Positions 1 through 8,364 of a DNA stretch of 64,000 nucleotides are shown here, piece by piece. Location of the stretch: the NCBI RefSeq assembly GCF_003574625.1, contig NZ_QNUJ01000001.1:496001-560000 (forward strand), read 5' to 3'. Numbering within the stretch: the stretch's first letter is position 1; each line of letters begins with the position of its first letter. Source of the DNA: Shinella zoogloeoides. GTDB taxonomy: Bacteria; Pseudomonadota; Alphaproteobacteria; Rhizobiales; Rhizobiaceae. Position numbers and translations under genes: made by a program. Below the pieces are notes generated by a model that had not been told where the DNA came from, made no database searches, and worked only from the letters and a program-made list of their open reading frames with translations.

Positions 1-747
1 CCCGTCGTGTGGATGGTGTCCTCCTCGCTCAAGGAAAGCCGGGAAATCTTCAGCACCGCGCTCTTCTCGATCGGATCGGCCGGGTTCAGGAACTATGTCT
101 CGGCCTTCTCGCAGCGCCCGTTCTTCGTCTATCTCCTCAACTCGCTTCTCGCCTCGGGCATTTCCGTGATCCTGACGGTGCTGCTGAGCGCGCTTGCGGG
201 CTACAGCTTCGCCAAGTTCCGCCATGGCCTCGCGCCCCTCTTCTGGATGATCGTGCTCGTTTCCGTGATGATCCCGCTCGAAGCCATCGTCATTCCGCTA
301 TTCCTCGAAGTGCACGCCTTCGGCTGGACCAATACCTATGCCGGCCTGATCCTCCCCACGGCCTTCAACGTGGTCGGCATCTTCATCTTCCGCCAGGCGA
401 TGGTGTCGATCCCCGACGCCTATATCGAGGCGGCGCGGATCGACGGCGCGAGCGAGCCGCGCATCCTTTTCTCGATCATCCTGCCGATGGTGCTGCCGAC
501 GGCCGGCGTGGTCGCGATCCTGACGTTCAACCTGACCTGGAACAGCTATCTCTGGCCGCTGATCGTCGCCTCCGACGATACGCTGCGCACGCTTCCGCTC
601 GGCATGGCCGCGTTCCAGGCCGGCTTCAACACGCAGTACGGCGAGGTCATGGCGGTTTCCGTGTTCGGCGCCTTGCCCACCGCGATCTTCTTCCTCTGCC
701 TCCAGCGATATTTCGTCGAAGGCGCCGTCGCATCGGGTGTCAAATGA
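1..747 (+). CDS. Sugar ABC transporter permease, MalG/UgpE type (5' end outside window)
   Basis: Inner-membrane permease subunit of a carbohydrate ABC importer. The reading frame is open from base 1, so the true start lies upstream of the window; about 248 residues are visible. Several hydrophobic membrane segments and the EAA loop (AARIDGASEPRILFSIILP, roughly residues 145-163), which docks on the ATPase, are present. The stop overlaps the next start by ATGA, so this is one operon with the ROK kinase, aldolase and the MalK-type ATPase at 2971, its likely energising partner. The solute-binding protein and the second permease must lie upstream. The substrate is not evident, but the downstream enzymes indicate a hexose, hexitol or related sugar. 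Confidence 0.93.
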   Translation, partial: PVVWMVSSSLKESREIFSTALFSIGSAGFRNYVSAFSQRPFFVYLLNSLLASGISVILTVLLSALAGYSFAKFRHGLAPLFWMIVLVSVMIPLEAIVIPLFLEVHAFGWTNTYAGLILPTAFNVVGIFIFRQAMVSIPDAYIEAARIDGASEPRILFSIILPMVLPTAGVVAILTFNLTWNSYLWPLIVASDDTLRTLPLGMAAFQAGFNTQYGEVMAVSVFGALPTAIFFLCLQRYFVEGAVASGVK

Positions 748-1544
748 GATATGCGGTCGATCTCGGCGGCACCCATGTGCGTGTGGCGGCCGCGCAGTCC
801 GGCTGCGAATGGCGCCACCAGCACCGCTCGCGCCGCGTGGCCGGAATGACGCCGGCCGACTTCGTCGCCCTGCTGTCCGACCTCATCCGCGAATGGGGCA
901 CCGGCCGGCCGCAGTCGATCGGCGTTTCGGTCGCCGCGGTGGTCGATGACGAGGGTTATCTCCTCGCCTCGGAAAACCTCGGCTGGAAGGACGTGCCGCT
1001 GCGCCGGATCCTGGCGGATGCCTTTTCCTGTCCCGTTCTCGTGGAGACCGACGTCTTCTGCGGCGCTGCCTATGAAACGCGGCTCGGTGCCGCGGCAGGC
1101 GCGACCTCCGCGCTCTATCTCGGCATCGGCACGGGCATCGGGCATGCGCTGATCCTCGATGGCCGCGTGTGGCGCGGTGCGCGACGCGGCGCGAACGCCT
1201 TCGGCCATACGATCGTAGATCCCTCCGGCGCGCGCTGCTATTGCGGCCATCAGGGATGCCTTTGTACCGAGGCCTCCGGCCTCGCGCAGGCGGACAAGTC
1301 GGCGAGCGACGTGCCTCTTCAGCGCCTGGCGCTGTCCATCGGCAATGCCGTCACGCTTGTCGAGCCCGAATGCGTCATCCTTTCCGGCGGCGCCCTCAAC
1401 CAGGCGTGGTTCGATCTCGACCGGCTCGCCGCGCTCATTCCGGCCTTCACCTATCCCGCAGCAAGCCAGCCGCGCCTGGTCCGCAGTTATGCGGCGGACC
1501 CGAACCTGTGCGGCGCCCTTTTACTATCGATGGAGCAATCATGA
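744..1544 (+). CDS. ROK-family sugar kinase
   Basis: Predicted ATP-dependent sugar kinase of 266 residues, shorter than the usual ~300. The ROK phosphate-binding motif DLGGT is at residues 6-10, and the zinc motif of the family is visible (H155, C165, C167, C172, in GHTIVDPSGARCYCG and GC). The catalytic aspartate is probably D103 in ETDVF, where the family more often has END. There is no N-terminal helix-turn-helix, so this is a kinase and not a ROK repressor. The start overlaps the permease stop, and the stop overlaps the aldolase start (both ATGA). Its place before a bisphosphate aldolase suggests it phosphorylates the imported sugar; the exact sugar cannot be read from the sequence. Confidence 0.87.
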   Translation: MRYAVDLGGTHVRVAAAQSGCEWRHQHRSRRVAGMTPADFVALLSDLIREWGTGRPQSIGVSVAAVVDDEGYLLASENLGWKDVPLRRILADAFSCPVLVETDVFCGAAYETRLGAAAGATSALYLGIGTGIGHALILDGRVWRGARRGANAFGHTIVDPSGARCYCGHQGCLCTEASGLAQADKSASDVPLQRLALSIGNAVTLVEPECVILSGGALNQAWFDLDRLAALIPAFTYPAASQPRLVRSYAADPNLCGALLLSMEQS

Positions 1545-2386
1545 TCAGAGAAAGCGCAACCTACTGGATCAACAAGGCCTATCGCGAGGGTTGGGCCGTG
1601 GGCATGTTCAACGCGCATCACCTGGAGGCCGTTCAGGCGATCTCCAGCGCTGCCGAGAAGGCGAGGGCGCCGCTGATGCTCAGCACCACGATGGGCGGCC
1701 TCAAGCATGTCGGCCTCGATTATTTCATGGGCATGGCCAAAGCCGCGCGCGGCCGCACGTCCGTCCCGCTCATCCTCCATCTCGACCATGGCGCCGACTA
1801 CGAGACGGTGCGGATGTGCATCGAGGCGGGTTTCGATTCCGTCATGATCGACGCGTCGAGCGCATCCTACGACGAGAATGTCGAACTCGTGCGCAAGGTC
1901 GTTGCGCTGGCGCGCCGCCACGGCGTCGGCGTCGAGGCGCAGATCGGCGAAACGCTGGCGGAAGAGGGCGACGAGGTCATCGAGCGCAAGACGACGGTCG
2001 AGGAGGCGGTGGCCTTCGTGCGCGACACCGGCGTCGATTATCTCGCCGTCTCCATCGGCAATACGCCCGGCGTTCTCGGCGACGGCGCGCCGATCGACGT
2101 GCCGCTGGTCGAGCAGCTTTCCGCCGCGCTGAAGATGCCGCTGGTGCTGCATGGGGGAACGAGCGTTCCCGCCGAGACGGTTTCCGCCGTGGTCAAGGCG
2201 GGCATCGCCAAGATCAACATCGACGCCGCCGTCAAGGGCGGCTTCCGCGAAGCGCTGATCAAGGCCTACAGCGTCGCCGACCCGGTGGTCGATACGCGCG
2301 AGCCGATGGCGGAGTCGCGCAGGCTCGCCGAGATCGCCGTCGACCGCCGCCTGCGGATGTTCGGCGCCAACGGACGCGCGGAGTAA
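1541..2386 (+). CDS. Class II (zinc) ketose-bisphosphate aldolase, FBA/tagatose type
   Basis: 281-residue metal-dependent aldolase of the fructose/tagatose-1,6-bisphosphate class, cleaving a ketose bisphosphate to dihydroxyacetone phosphate and an aldehyde. The HLDHG motif (residues 80-84) holds the catalytic aspartate and a zinc-ligand histidine. Further family features are the EAQIGETLAEEGDE stretch, LHGGTS, and the phosphate-binding end KINIDAAVKGGFREAL. The substrate region GMFNAHH differs from the common AFNVNN, so the specificity may not be fructose. It is translationally coupled to the ROK kinase upstream and is followed 6 bases later by a P-loop kinase. A role in splitting a doubly phosphorylated sugar is inferred from family and context. 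Confidence 0.88.
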   Translation: MIRESATYWINKAYREGWAVGMFNAHHLEAVQAISSAAEKARAPLMLSTTMGGLKHVGLDYFMGMAKAARGRTSVPLILHLDHGADYETVRMCIEAGFDSVMIDASSASYDENVELVRKVVALARRHGVGVEAQIGETLAEEGDEVIERKTTVEEAVAFVRDTGVDYLAVSIGNTPGVLGDGAPIDVPLVEQLSAALKMPLVLHGGTSVPAETVSAVVKAGIAKINIDAAVKGGFREALIKAYSVADPVVDTREPMAESRRLAEIAVDRRLRMFGANGRAE

Positions 2387-2392
2387 AGAGCC

Positions 2393-2971
2393 ATGCCGGC
2401 AGCGCCTGCGTCCCAAGTCATCCTGCTCGTGGGCCTGCCCGGCGTCGGAAAGACGACGCTCGCCGATGCGCTGGCCCGGCGCATCGGTGCGGAGATTCTC
2501 AGTCGCGACAGGATCCGGGATGCGATCTTCCCGGATGTCTATCTCGACTATTCCCCCGATCAGAACCAGGTCGGGACGGATGCGCTGCTTTCCGTCCTGC
2601 AATATATCCTGCACCGTCACGACGGGGCCCGCCTGATCATCGACGGCAAGCCGTTTTCACGCGCGCACGAGGTTCGCAGCATCGTCGCGCTGGCGGAGCG
2701 GCACCATGCGCGCGTCCATGTGGTGCATTGCGACGCGCCGCTCGATGTCATCAGCGAACGGCTGAAGAACGGCCTTTCCGATGCCTCGAACCTCAGGGCG
2801 CAGCGCACCCCGGAAAAGGCCGCGCGCATCCATGGCGAATTCGAGCCGCTGGATCTCCCGCACATCAGGGTCGACATGACGGGCGCGCTCGACGGCATCG
2901 TCGAAGAGATCGTCGCCTATATGGCGGAGGGCGGGAACGCCGTGCCGCTCAAGAAAGAAAGTGGAACCTGA
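2393..2971 (+). CDS. P-loop kinase / AAA_33 ATP-binding protein
   Basis: 192-residue soluble protein with a Walker A motif GLPGVGKTT at residues 14-22, followed by a small kinase-like fold (shikimate/gluconate-kinase or zeta-toxin type). The RDRIRD segment after the P-loop, a D-G-K stretch (IIDGKPF) and an arginine-containing lid region around SERLKNGL resemble small-molecule kinases. It sits inside the sugar operon, 6 bases after the aldolase, and its TGA shares a base with the ATG of the ATPase gene. The context suggests a second phosphorylation of the sugar, which would give the aldolase a bisphosphate. This role is inference; the family is broad and also contains proteins of unknown function. 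Confidence 0.72.
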   Translation: MPAAPASQVILLVGLPGVGKTTLADALARRIGAEILSRDRIRDAIFPDVYLDYSPDQNQVGTDALLSVLQYILHRHDGARLIIDGKPFSRAHEVRSIVALAERHHARVHVVHCDAPLDVISERLKNGLSDASNLRAQRTPEKAARIHGEFEPLDLPHIRVDMTGALDGIVEEIVAYMAEGGNAVPLKKESGT

Positions 2972-4020
2972 TGGCCAGCGTAACCCTCTCCGACGTCCGC
3001 AAGCGGTTCGGCGACCTCGAAACCATCCACGGTGTCTCGATCGATATCGCCGACGGTGAATTCGTGACCCTTGTCGGCCCGTCCGGATGCGGGAAGTCGA
3101 CGCTGCTTCGGATGATCGCGGGGCTGGAATCGGTGACGGGCGGTTCGGTCTCGATCGGCGGCAATGTCGTCAACGATGTCGCACCGCGCGACCGCGACAT
3201 TGCCATGGTCTTCCAGAGCTACGCGCTCTATCCGCATATGACGGTCGCGGAGAATATGGGTTTCTCGCTGAAGCTGCGCGGATTGCCGAAGGACGAGATC
3301 GACAGGGCGGTCCGCTCCGCCGCCGCCATTCTCAACCTGGAGCCGCTTCTTGCGCGCTATCCGCGCGCGCTTTCCGGCGGCCAGCGCCAGCGCGTGGCCA
3401 TGGGTCGCGCGATCGTCCGCAAGCCGGCCGTCTTCCTGTTCGACGAGCCGCTGTCTAACCTCGATGCCAAGCTGCGCGTGCAGATGCGCCAGGAAATCAA
3501 GGACCTGCACCAGAGGCTCGGGACGACGTCCATCTATGTCACGCATGACCAGGTGGAGGCCATGACCATGGCCGACAAGATCGTCGTGCTGCGCAATGGC
3601 AGGATCGAGCAGGTCGGCCGTCCGCTCGACCTCTACGACCGTCCCGTCAACCGCTTCGTCGCCGGCTTCATCGGCTCGCCCGCCATGAATTTCATACCTT
3701 GCAGGGTGTCGCAGGGATTGCTCGTCGCCGGGGACGGGACCGTCCTCGCGACGGCGACAGGCGCATTGGGAGCCTCGGGCGATATCGTCTTCGGCATACG
3801 CCCGGAGCATGTGGAGATCGACCCTGCCGGCATTCCGGCCCGTGTCCTTCTCGTCGAGCCGACGGGGTCGGAAACGGTATTGTCGCTGGAGATCGCCGGG
3901 GAACGCATCCTCGCCAGCATGCGTGAGCGAACGAATGCCGATATCGGATCGACAGTCCACGTCTCCTTCCGAAAGGAGGCGCGACATGTCTTCGATGCAA
4001 ACGGGGTGCGGCTTGGATAG
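2971..4020 (+). CDS. Sugar ABC transporter ATPase, MalK/UgpC type
   Basis: 349-residue ATPase of carbohydrate importers. Walker A GPSGCGKS (about residues 36-43), Q-loop MVFQSYALYPHMTV, signature LSGGQRQRVAMGRA, Walker B VFLFDEPLSNLDAKLR and the H-loop YVTHDQVEAMTMAD are all intact. A C-terminal TOBE/regulatory region of roughly 110 residues follows (FGIRPEHVEI). It is the last intact gene of the operon; the permease at the window start is its likely partner. Downstream, on the other strand, lie only gene fragments. Confidence 0.94.
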   Translation: MASVTLSDVRKRFGDLETIHGVSIDIADGEFVTLVGPSGCGKSTLLRMIAGLESVTGGSVSIGGNVVNDVAPRDRDIAMVFQSYALYPHMTVAENMGFSLKLRGLPKDEIDRAVRSAAAILNLEPLLARYPRALSGGQRQRVAMGRAIVRKPAVFLFDEPLSNLDAKLRVQMRQEIKDLHQRLGTTSIYVTHDQVEAMTMADKIVVLRNGRIEQVGRPLDLYDRPVNRFVAGFIGSPAMNFIPCRVSQGLLVAGDGTVLATATGALGASGDIVFGIRPEHVEIDPAGIPARVLLVEPTGSETVLSLEIAGERILASMRERTNADIGSTVHVSFRKEARHVFDANGVRLG

Positions 4021-4039
4021 GGTGTCGGCTGGCGTTCCC

Positions 4040-4246
4040 CTATCCTTCGCGCTTCGTCTGCTCGGCGCTGGCCTTCGCCCTTTTGAGATGGCCTTTCATC
4101 AGATCGGCTGCGAGCGGTCGCCCTCCTGGAGCGCGGTGATAATGCGCAGGTGCTCCTGGCACCATTCGCGCACGCGCCGCCCATTGGTAGCTGGCGAATT
4201 CCAGCAGGCGACGAAGGCGGTTCACCGCTTCGTCAGCGGCCTCCAT
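4040..4246 (-). pseudogene. GntR/FCD regulator C-terminal relic, frameshifted
   Basis: Reading the minus strand, the pieces NRLRRLLEFASYQWAAR, then (shifted frame) VREWCQEHLRIITALQEGD, then (back in the first frame) AADLMKGHLKRAKASAEQ line up as the end of an FCD-type GntR regulator, which usually finishes with a ligand-binding helix pair of this kind. Two compensating frame changes are needed to restore it, and no DNA-binding domain is attached, so it is a broken remnant. It abuts the nucleotidyltransferase-like relic at 4222-4449. The assignment rests on recognising the residue pattern and needs a profile search. Confidence 0.5.
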
Positions 4247-4449
4247 GAAGCCCCGGTGTCGAAGTCCTCCTGGATCTGTGCCCAGGCGAGAAGGCCCGCC
4301 AGGTCAACGATCAGGTCGATGTCGTCTGTGGCACGCACATCCTCGAGCGTGACCGGATCAGTGATGAATAGCACGGGCGTGCCTCCGCCAAGGAAGACCA
4401 AGCGCGAGCGGAGGTCTTCGCCAAGGGCCGAGGCAACGGCTTTCATCAT
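4222..4449 (-). pseudogene. N-terminal relic of an AbiEii-like nucleotidyltransferase
   Basis: A 75-codon frame whose first ~60 residues resemble the start of AbiEii/nucleotidyltransferase-fold proteins: LVFLGGGTPVLFITDP, then the acidic motif RATDDIDLIVDLAG. This type of protein is normally 200 residues or longer, so everything after about residue 60 is missing or replaced by unrelated sequence and the frame soon stops. It overlaps the GntR relic, which suggests a deletion joined two unrelated genes. It could also be a short standalone hypothetical protein, but a complete catalytic domain cannot fit. Confidence 0.45.
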
Positions 4450-4474
4450 TTCCAGCAGTTGAGCGCGGATCGCG

Positions 4475-4714
4475 TCATTTGCTCACGATCCTTGACTTGA
4501 GGTGGTTGGCCGCGAGACCAACTTCCCGCTGGTTCCCGAGCCGGATCGCATCGACCAACGCGAGGTACTCATAGAGTACGTCGTCCTTCAGGACTGCGTC
4601 CAGCACGGCCGTGACGAGCGGCTCCACCACCTGCTCCATCTCCCTTCCGTTGGCATAGGGCCAAACGTAGTTGTACGTCCCGCCGCTGATCAGGAGTTCC
4701 GTGAGCATAGTCAT
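4475..4714 (-). pseudogene. Possible C-terminal fragment of a second FCD-type regulator
   Basis: A 79-codon minus-strand frame ending in EYLALVDAIRLGNQREVGL and HLKSRIVSK. This resembles the final helices of FCD-domain GntR regulators (a lid helix followed by an -A-x-x-HL- segment). No helix-turn-helix region precedes it; upstream on this strand is the 340-base gap before the intact GntR gene on the other strand. It is listed as a probable fragment because it lies in a run of other broken pieces. It could instead be a genuine small protein of unknown function. Confidence 0.3.
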
Positions 4715-5025
4715 CTCTGAACAACTCTTTCAAACTGTCTTCGGCTTTTGCTGCATCACCATGATGCGTTTAAATGAGCGCTATCACTGCAATGGCTGCC
4801 AGAGCGAGGATTTGTGATTAATTCTCGCATCTCTCGAGAGATGGCTCATGCCAACAGTAGCGGGCGATCATTGCGCTGAGCCGGTGCTCGATTCGAATCG
4901 CTAGTCCGCTGCATAAGAAGTTTTCATCCTATTGGCGTTCACTGTTCGATTATGCCGCAATCCTTTGCGGCCATTGAATGCTGGGACCCGATAGCCCCAA
5001 GAAGGGCGAAACGAAAAAGGAGCTT

Positions 5026-5049
5026 GCATTGTATACAGAGTACAGTATG
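5026..5049. promoter_or_regulatory. Candidate GntR operator with TGTATACA palindrome
   Basis: The 343 bases between 4715 and 5057 hold no gene. Just upstream of the GntR start, the perfect 8-base palindrome TGTATACA (5030-5037) is followed by AGTACAGTAT, a near repeat. FCD-type GntR regulators commonly bind short A/T-rich palindromes with a TGTA/TACA core, so this may be an autoregulatory operator for the gene at 5058 and its coupled downstream genes. This is motif resemblance only. Confidence 0.4.
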
Positions 5050-5057
5050 GTGAGTGC

Positions 5058-5744
5058 ATGGATATGAGCCACTCATACAAGCTTTCGGCTGGAATCGCGG
5101 ACAACCTCGTTGCCGTGCTTGAGAATGCGATTGTCTTCCTAGAACTCGCGCCGAGCGAGCGGCTAACCGAGGAAGATGTGGCGGAGCGCTATGGTGTCAG
5201 TCGCTCTCCGGTGCGGGATGCGTTGCGTTCGCTGGAGCGTGACGGTCTCGTGCTGCGCGAGGCGCGCAAGGGTATCTGGGTCACGCCCATGTCGTTGCGG
5301 GATTTCGATGAGATCTACCGCTGCCGCATCGCCCTGGAAGCCATTGCGGCCGAGCAGGCGGCTCGCTCTGCTAATGCCGCCCTTAAGGCACAGCTCTGGC
5401 AGGTGCTCGACGGGATGAAACAGGCGCGGGAGGCCGGCGATGCCCGGCTCTTCTTCACGCATGACGTGCGCGGTTCCGAGCTGATCTACGAGATCGCTGA
5501 CAACACCACGCTACGCCGGCTGCTCAAGGGGCTGGAAAAGCAGGCATTGCGCTATCGCTATCACCTCTACCAGCGCGACCGGAATGTGGTGGATCTCTCC
5601 TTCGACGACACGGCGCGGGTTTTCCAGGCGATCGTGGACGGCGATGCCGAGCGTTCCTACGCACTGGAGCACGATCTGATCGAGAAGATCTGGCGCGAGA
5701 CGCGAGACGCGATCCGTGCGGAGTTCGGAGAAGGTCGCAAATGA
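5058..5744 (+). CDS. GntR-family transcriptional regulator (FCD subfamily)
   Basis: 228-residue regulator. The N-terminal winged helix (about residues 10-80) includes LTEEDVAERYGVSRSPVRDA and the recognition-helix pattern LRSLERDGLV. The C-terminal all-helical FCD ligand domain begins at FDEIYRCRIALEAIAAEQAA. ATG 5058 is used; a second in-frame ATG lies two codons on (5064). The stop overlaps the proline-racemase-family gene (ATGA at 5741-5744), so the regulator is co-translated with the first enzyme of the cluster and probably senses its substrate or a product. The TGTATACA palindrome 20 bases upstream is a candidate autoregulatory site. Confidence 0.9.
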   Translation: MDMSHSYKLSAGIADNLVAVLENAIVFLELAPSERLTEEDVAERYGVSRSPVRDALRSLERDGLVLREARKGIWVTPMSLRDFDEIYRCRIALEAIAAEQAARSANAALKAQLWQVLDGMKQAREAGDARLFFTHDVRGSELIYEIADNTTLRRLLKGLEKQALRYRYHLYQRDRNVVDLSFDDTARVFQAIVDGDAERSYALEHDLIEKIWRETRDAIRAEFGEGRK

Positions 5745-6733
5745 TCGGCGTCGAGGCGGCTTTTCCCTATATCGACACCCATACGGCCGGGCATCCGACC
5801 CGTGCCGTTTTGGGAGGGATTCCGCCGCTTCGAGGGCGCAGCGTGCTGGAGAAGCGCGAGGACTTCGAGCGCCGCTTCGATCATCTCCGTCCCGCGCTCC
5901 TGCATGAGCCCCGCGGCCATGCCGCCATGGTGGGGCTCATTCCGGTTTCCTCCGAAGTGGCGGATTTCGGTGCGATCTTCATCTCGTCCTACGTCTATCT
6001 CGGCATGTGCGGCCACGGCACCATCGGCTTTGCCAAGACGTTGGCCTTTACGGGCGCGATTTCTCCGGCCACCGGCGACCGGTTTTCGCTGGAAACGCCG
6101 GCCGGTGTGGTCGATGTCCGGCTGGAATGGGACGGGGAGGGGCGTCTCGGCGCGGTCTCTCTGAAGAACGTGCCTGCCTATATGGGCATCGAAGGACTGG
6201 AAGTGGAGGTTCCGGGGCTCGGTACGATCCGCACCGACATCCTCTATTCCGGCATGTGGTATGCGATGGTGGCGGCCGACCCGCTGGGGCTGGCGCTCAC
6301 CCCCGAAAATGCTTCGGCCGGCCTTGCGCTCGGCTGGAGGATCAAGGAAGCCATCGCGAAGGCCACGGACGGACGGCCCGAGATGCGCGGCCTTCCTGCC
6401 CCTTCGGTCCTGTTCCATAGTGATCTCGGCAAGGGGGATTCGCGCCAGTTCCTGGTGCTCGCGCCCAACAAGTACGACCGTTCGCCCTGCGGCACCGGCA
6501 CCTGCGCGCGGATGGCGCAGCTGCTGATCCGCGGCGAATTGTCGGAGACCGATACCTATCGCGCCGAGAATATTTTCGGCGTGCCCTTTGCCGCGGAACT
6601 TGCCGAAAAGAGCGAGACCTGCGGTACGACGGGTTATGCCGTCATCGTCCGGGGAGAGGCTCATGTCGCCTCCCAGGGCACACTATACCTCGAAAAGGGT
6701 GATCCGCTTTCCGGGGGGTTCCTGAGCCGGTGA
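5741..6733 (+). CDS. Proline racemase-family protein, 4-hydroxyproline 2-epimerase type
   Basis: 330-residue member of the proline racemase fold. Both catalytic cysteines are present: C90 in MCGHG and C250 in SPCGTGTCA. In trans-3-hydroxyproline dehydratases the second motif lacks the cysteine, so this protein should be a two-base racemase or epimerase acting on proline, hydroxyproline or a similar cyclic amino acid. It is coupled to the GntR regulator upstream and followed 44 bases later by an amino acid ABC binding protein. A FAD-dependent D-amino-acid-type oxidoreductase lies further down (13293). That order resembles hydroxyproline degradation, but the usual DapA-like deaminase is not in the cluster, so the natural substrate is open. 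Confidence 0.86.
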   Translation: MIGVEAAFPYIDTHTAGHPTRAVLGGIPPLRGRSVLEKREDFERRFDHLRPALLHEPRGHAAMVGLIPVSSEVADFGAIFISSYVYLGMCGHGTIGFAKTLAFTGAISPATGDRFSLETPAGVVDVRLEWDGEGRLGAVSLKNVPAYMGIEGLEVEVPGLGTIRTDILYSGMWYAMVAADPLGLALTPENASAGLALGWRIKEAIAKATDGRPEMRGLPAPSVLFHSDLGKGDSRQFLVLAPNKYDRSPCGTGTCARMAQLLIRGELSETDTYRAENIFGVPFAAELAEKSETCGTTGYAVIVRGEAHVASQGTLYLEKGDPLSGGFLSR

Positions 6734-6777
6734 AACGCTCCGCGCTCAATCGTTGAAAGAAATCAGGGAGAGTTGAA

Positions 6778-7617
6778 ATGTCATTTTTCGGAAACATCCT
6801 CCGGGCCTGCGCCCTGGGGGCGGCGGTAGCTGTTGCCGCGTGGAGCCCGGCGACCGCCCAGGAAAACCCCTCGGCGGTGATCGACGAGATCCGCGCCAGC
6901 GGCGAACTGAAGATCCCGGTCATGGTGGGCGAGGAGCCCGGCTACATCAAGGACCCGTCCACCGGCACCTGGAGCGGCTTCTACGTCGACTTCCTGACGG
7001 ACGTCGCGAACGAACTCGGCGTCAAGGTCACGCCGGTCGAAACCACCTGGGGCAACCTTGCCGCCGACTTCCAGGCCAACAAGATCGATGTCGCCATCGG
7101 CGTGAATCCGAACCCCAAGCGCGGCCTCGTGGTCGACTATCTCTGGGAGCCGATCTTCACGGATGCATGGGGCGTCTTCTCGCCGAAGGGCAAGCCGGTC
7201 GCCACCTGGGCGGAGCTGAATACGCCTGAAAAGACCGTCGTCGTCCAGAAGGGCTCGACGATGCAGATCGTCGCCGAGGCGCTGCTACCCAAGGCGAAGA
7301 TTACCGTTGTGGAAGATCGCAACCTCGCCATCATGGAACTGCAGGCCGGCCGCGCGGACGCGATGATCCAGTCGATCTTCGATGTTCTCCAGATATCCAA
7401 GCAGGTCAACGGCGAGGTTTCGGTGCCCGAGCCCATGCTGCGCAATCCGGCAACGCTGGCCGTCGCCCGCAAGCCGGGCAATGCGGGCTTCATCAACTTC
7501 CTGACCAACTGGATCCAGCAGCAGCGTTCGCTGGGTCTTGCGCAGGGGCGTCTTGCCAAGTCGTGGGAAGACCGGGGCATCGATCTGTCGATCCTGCCCA
7601 GCAACTTCAGCTTCTGA
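6778..7617 (+). CDS. Amino acid ABC transporter substrate-binding protein (SBP_bac_3)
   Basis: 279-residue periplasmic binding protein of the polar amino acid family. A Sec signal peptide ends near residue 27 (PATAQ). The mature part shows the two-lobed pattern of family 3: [28 protein letters not shown], then [21 protein letters not shown] and the second-lobe [19 protein letters not shown] purine-rich ribosome site (GGGAG) precedes ATG 6778. The matching permease and ATPase follow, making a compact three-gene importer inside the racemase/dehydrogenase cluster. Specificity cannot be read; the neighbouring enzymes point to an amino acid or cyclic imino acid. Confidence 0.92.
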   Translation: MSFFGNILRACALGAAVAVAAWSPATAQENPSAVIDEIRASGELKIPVMVGEEPGYIKDPSTGTWSGFYVDFLTDVANELGVKVTPVETTWGNLAADFQANKIDVAIGVNPNPKRGLVVDYLWEPIFTDAWGVFSPKGKPVATWAELNTPEKTVVVQKGSTMQIVAEALLPKAKITVVEDRNLAIMELQAGRADAMIQSIFDVLQISKQVNGEVSVPEPMLRNPATLAVARKPGNAGFINFLTNWIQQQRSLGLAQGRLAKSWEDRGIDLSILPSNFSF

Positions 7618-7707
7618 TCCGCCAAGGGATCTGCCGACGCCTTGTTCGGCAGGTCCTCACACCCCGCGCCCGTGCGGTGCCGGTCGAACCAGCCTGGAGT
7701 CACGCAT

Positions 7708-8364
7708 TTGTTCGATATTTCCGTCATTCAGCAGAACTGGCCGTTGTTCTGGAACGGGCTGCTGGTCACGCTGTTCTATTCGGCGATCTCCATCGCCGCA
7801 GGTCTCGTGATCGGATTGGTCGTCGGATTGATCCAGCTCACCGGTTCACGCGCCCTTTCCGTGCTCGGGCGCGTCTATGTCGAGATCTTCCGCAATATCC
7901 CGCTTCTGGTGATCCTGCTGTGGATCTATTACGCCTTCCCCATTTTCGCGGGCCTTGCCGTGACCAAGTTCTGGGCCGGCTTTGCGGGCCTCAGCCTCTA
8001 TGCCGGCGCCTTCTATGCCGAGATCCTGCGGGCCGGCGTCCAGTCGATCGACAAGGGCCAGACCGACGCCTCCACCGCGCTCGGCATGACCTACGGCCAG
8101 CGCATGCGCCGCGTGATCCTGCCGCAGGCCTTCCGCCGCATGATCCCGCCGCTCGCCGGCCAGTCTATCATCCAGATCAAGAATACAACCCTCATGTCGA
8201 TGATCACCGTGCCCGACCTGCTCTACCAGGCAAGCTATGTCAGCTCCTTCACCTACCGGCCGATGGAAGTCTACACCATGGTCGGCGTCATGTTCCTCGT
8301 CCTGCTGGTGCCGCTGACATTCCTGTCGCGCAAGCTGGAAACCATCTCGGAGCGCGTCAAATGA
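7708..8364 (+). CDS. Polar amino acid ABC transporter permease (HisM/GlnP type)
   Basis: 218-residue inner-membrane permease with about five membrane segments. It carries the family loop [19 protein letters not shown] and the N-terminal pattern [17 protein letters not shown] 7708 is preferred as start because GGAG (7696-7699) stands 8 bases before it and the protein then begins at the family's usual position. The frame extends upstream to another TTG at 7642, but that adds an unlikely 22-residue arginine- and proline-rich tail. The stop overlaps the ATPase start by ATGA. Only one permease is present, so the channel is presumably a homodimer. Confidence 0.9.
   Translation: MFDISVIQQNWPLFWNGLLVTLFYSAISIAAGLVIGLVVGLIQLTGSRALSVLGRVYVEIFRNIPLLVILLWIYYAFPIFAGLAVTKFWAGFAGLSLYAGAFYAEILRAGVQSIDKGQTDASTALGMTYGQRMRRVILPQAFRRMIPPLAGQSIIQIKNTTLMSMITVPDLLYQASYVSSFTYRPMEVYTMVGVMFLVLLVPLTFLSRKLETISERVK

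Noticed and set aside
9-743. Long open frame in phase with the ROK kinase and extending upstream of it
   Set aside because: It overlaps the permease, has arginine-rich low-complexity composition and no family pattern; the kinase starts cleanly at ATG 744.
1345-2970. Open frame upstream of and in phase with the MalK-type ATPase
   Set aside because: It runs through the aldolase and P-loop kinase genes, is rich in Arg/Gly/Ala and lacks any domain; the ATPase begins at ATG 2971.
5741-6733. trans-3-hydroxyproline dehydratase
   Set aside because: Both catalytic cysteines (C90 and C250) are present; the dehydratases lack the second one.
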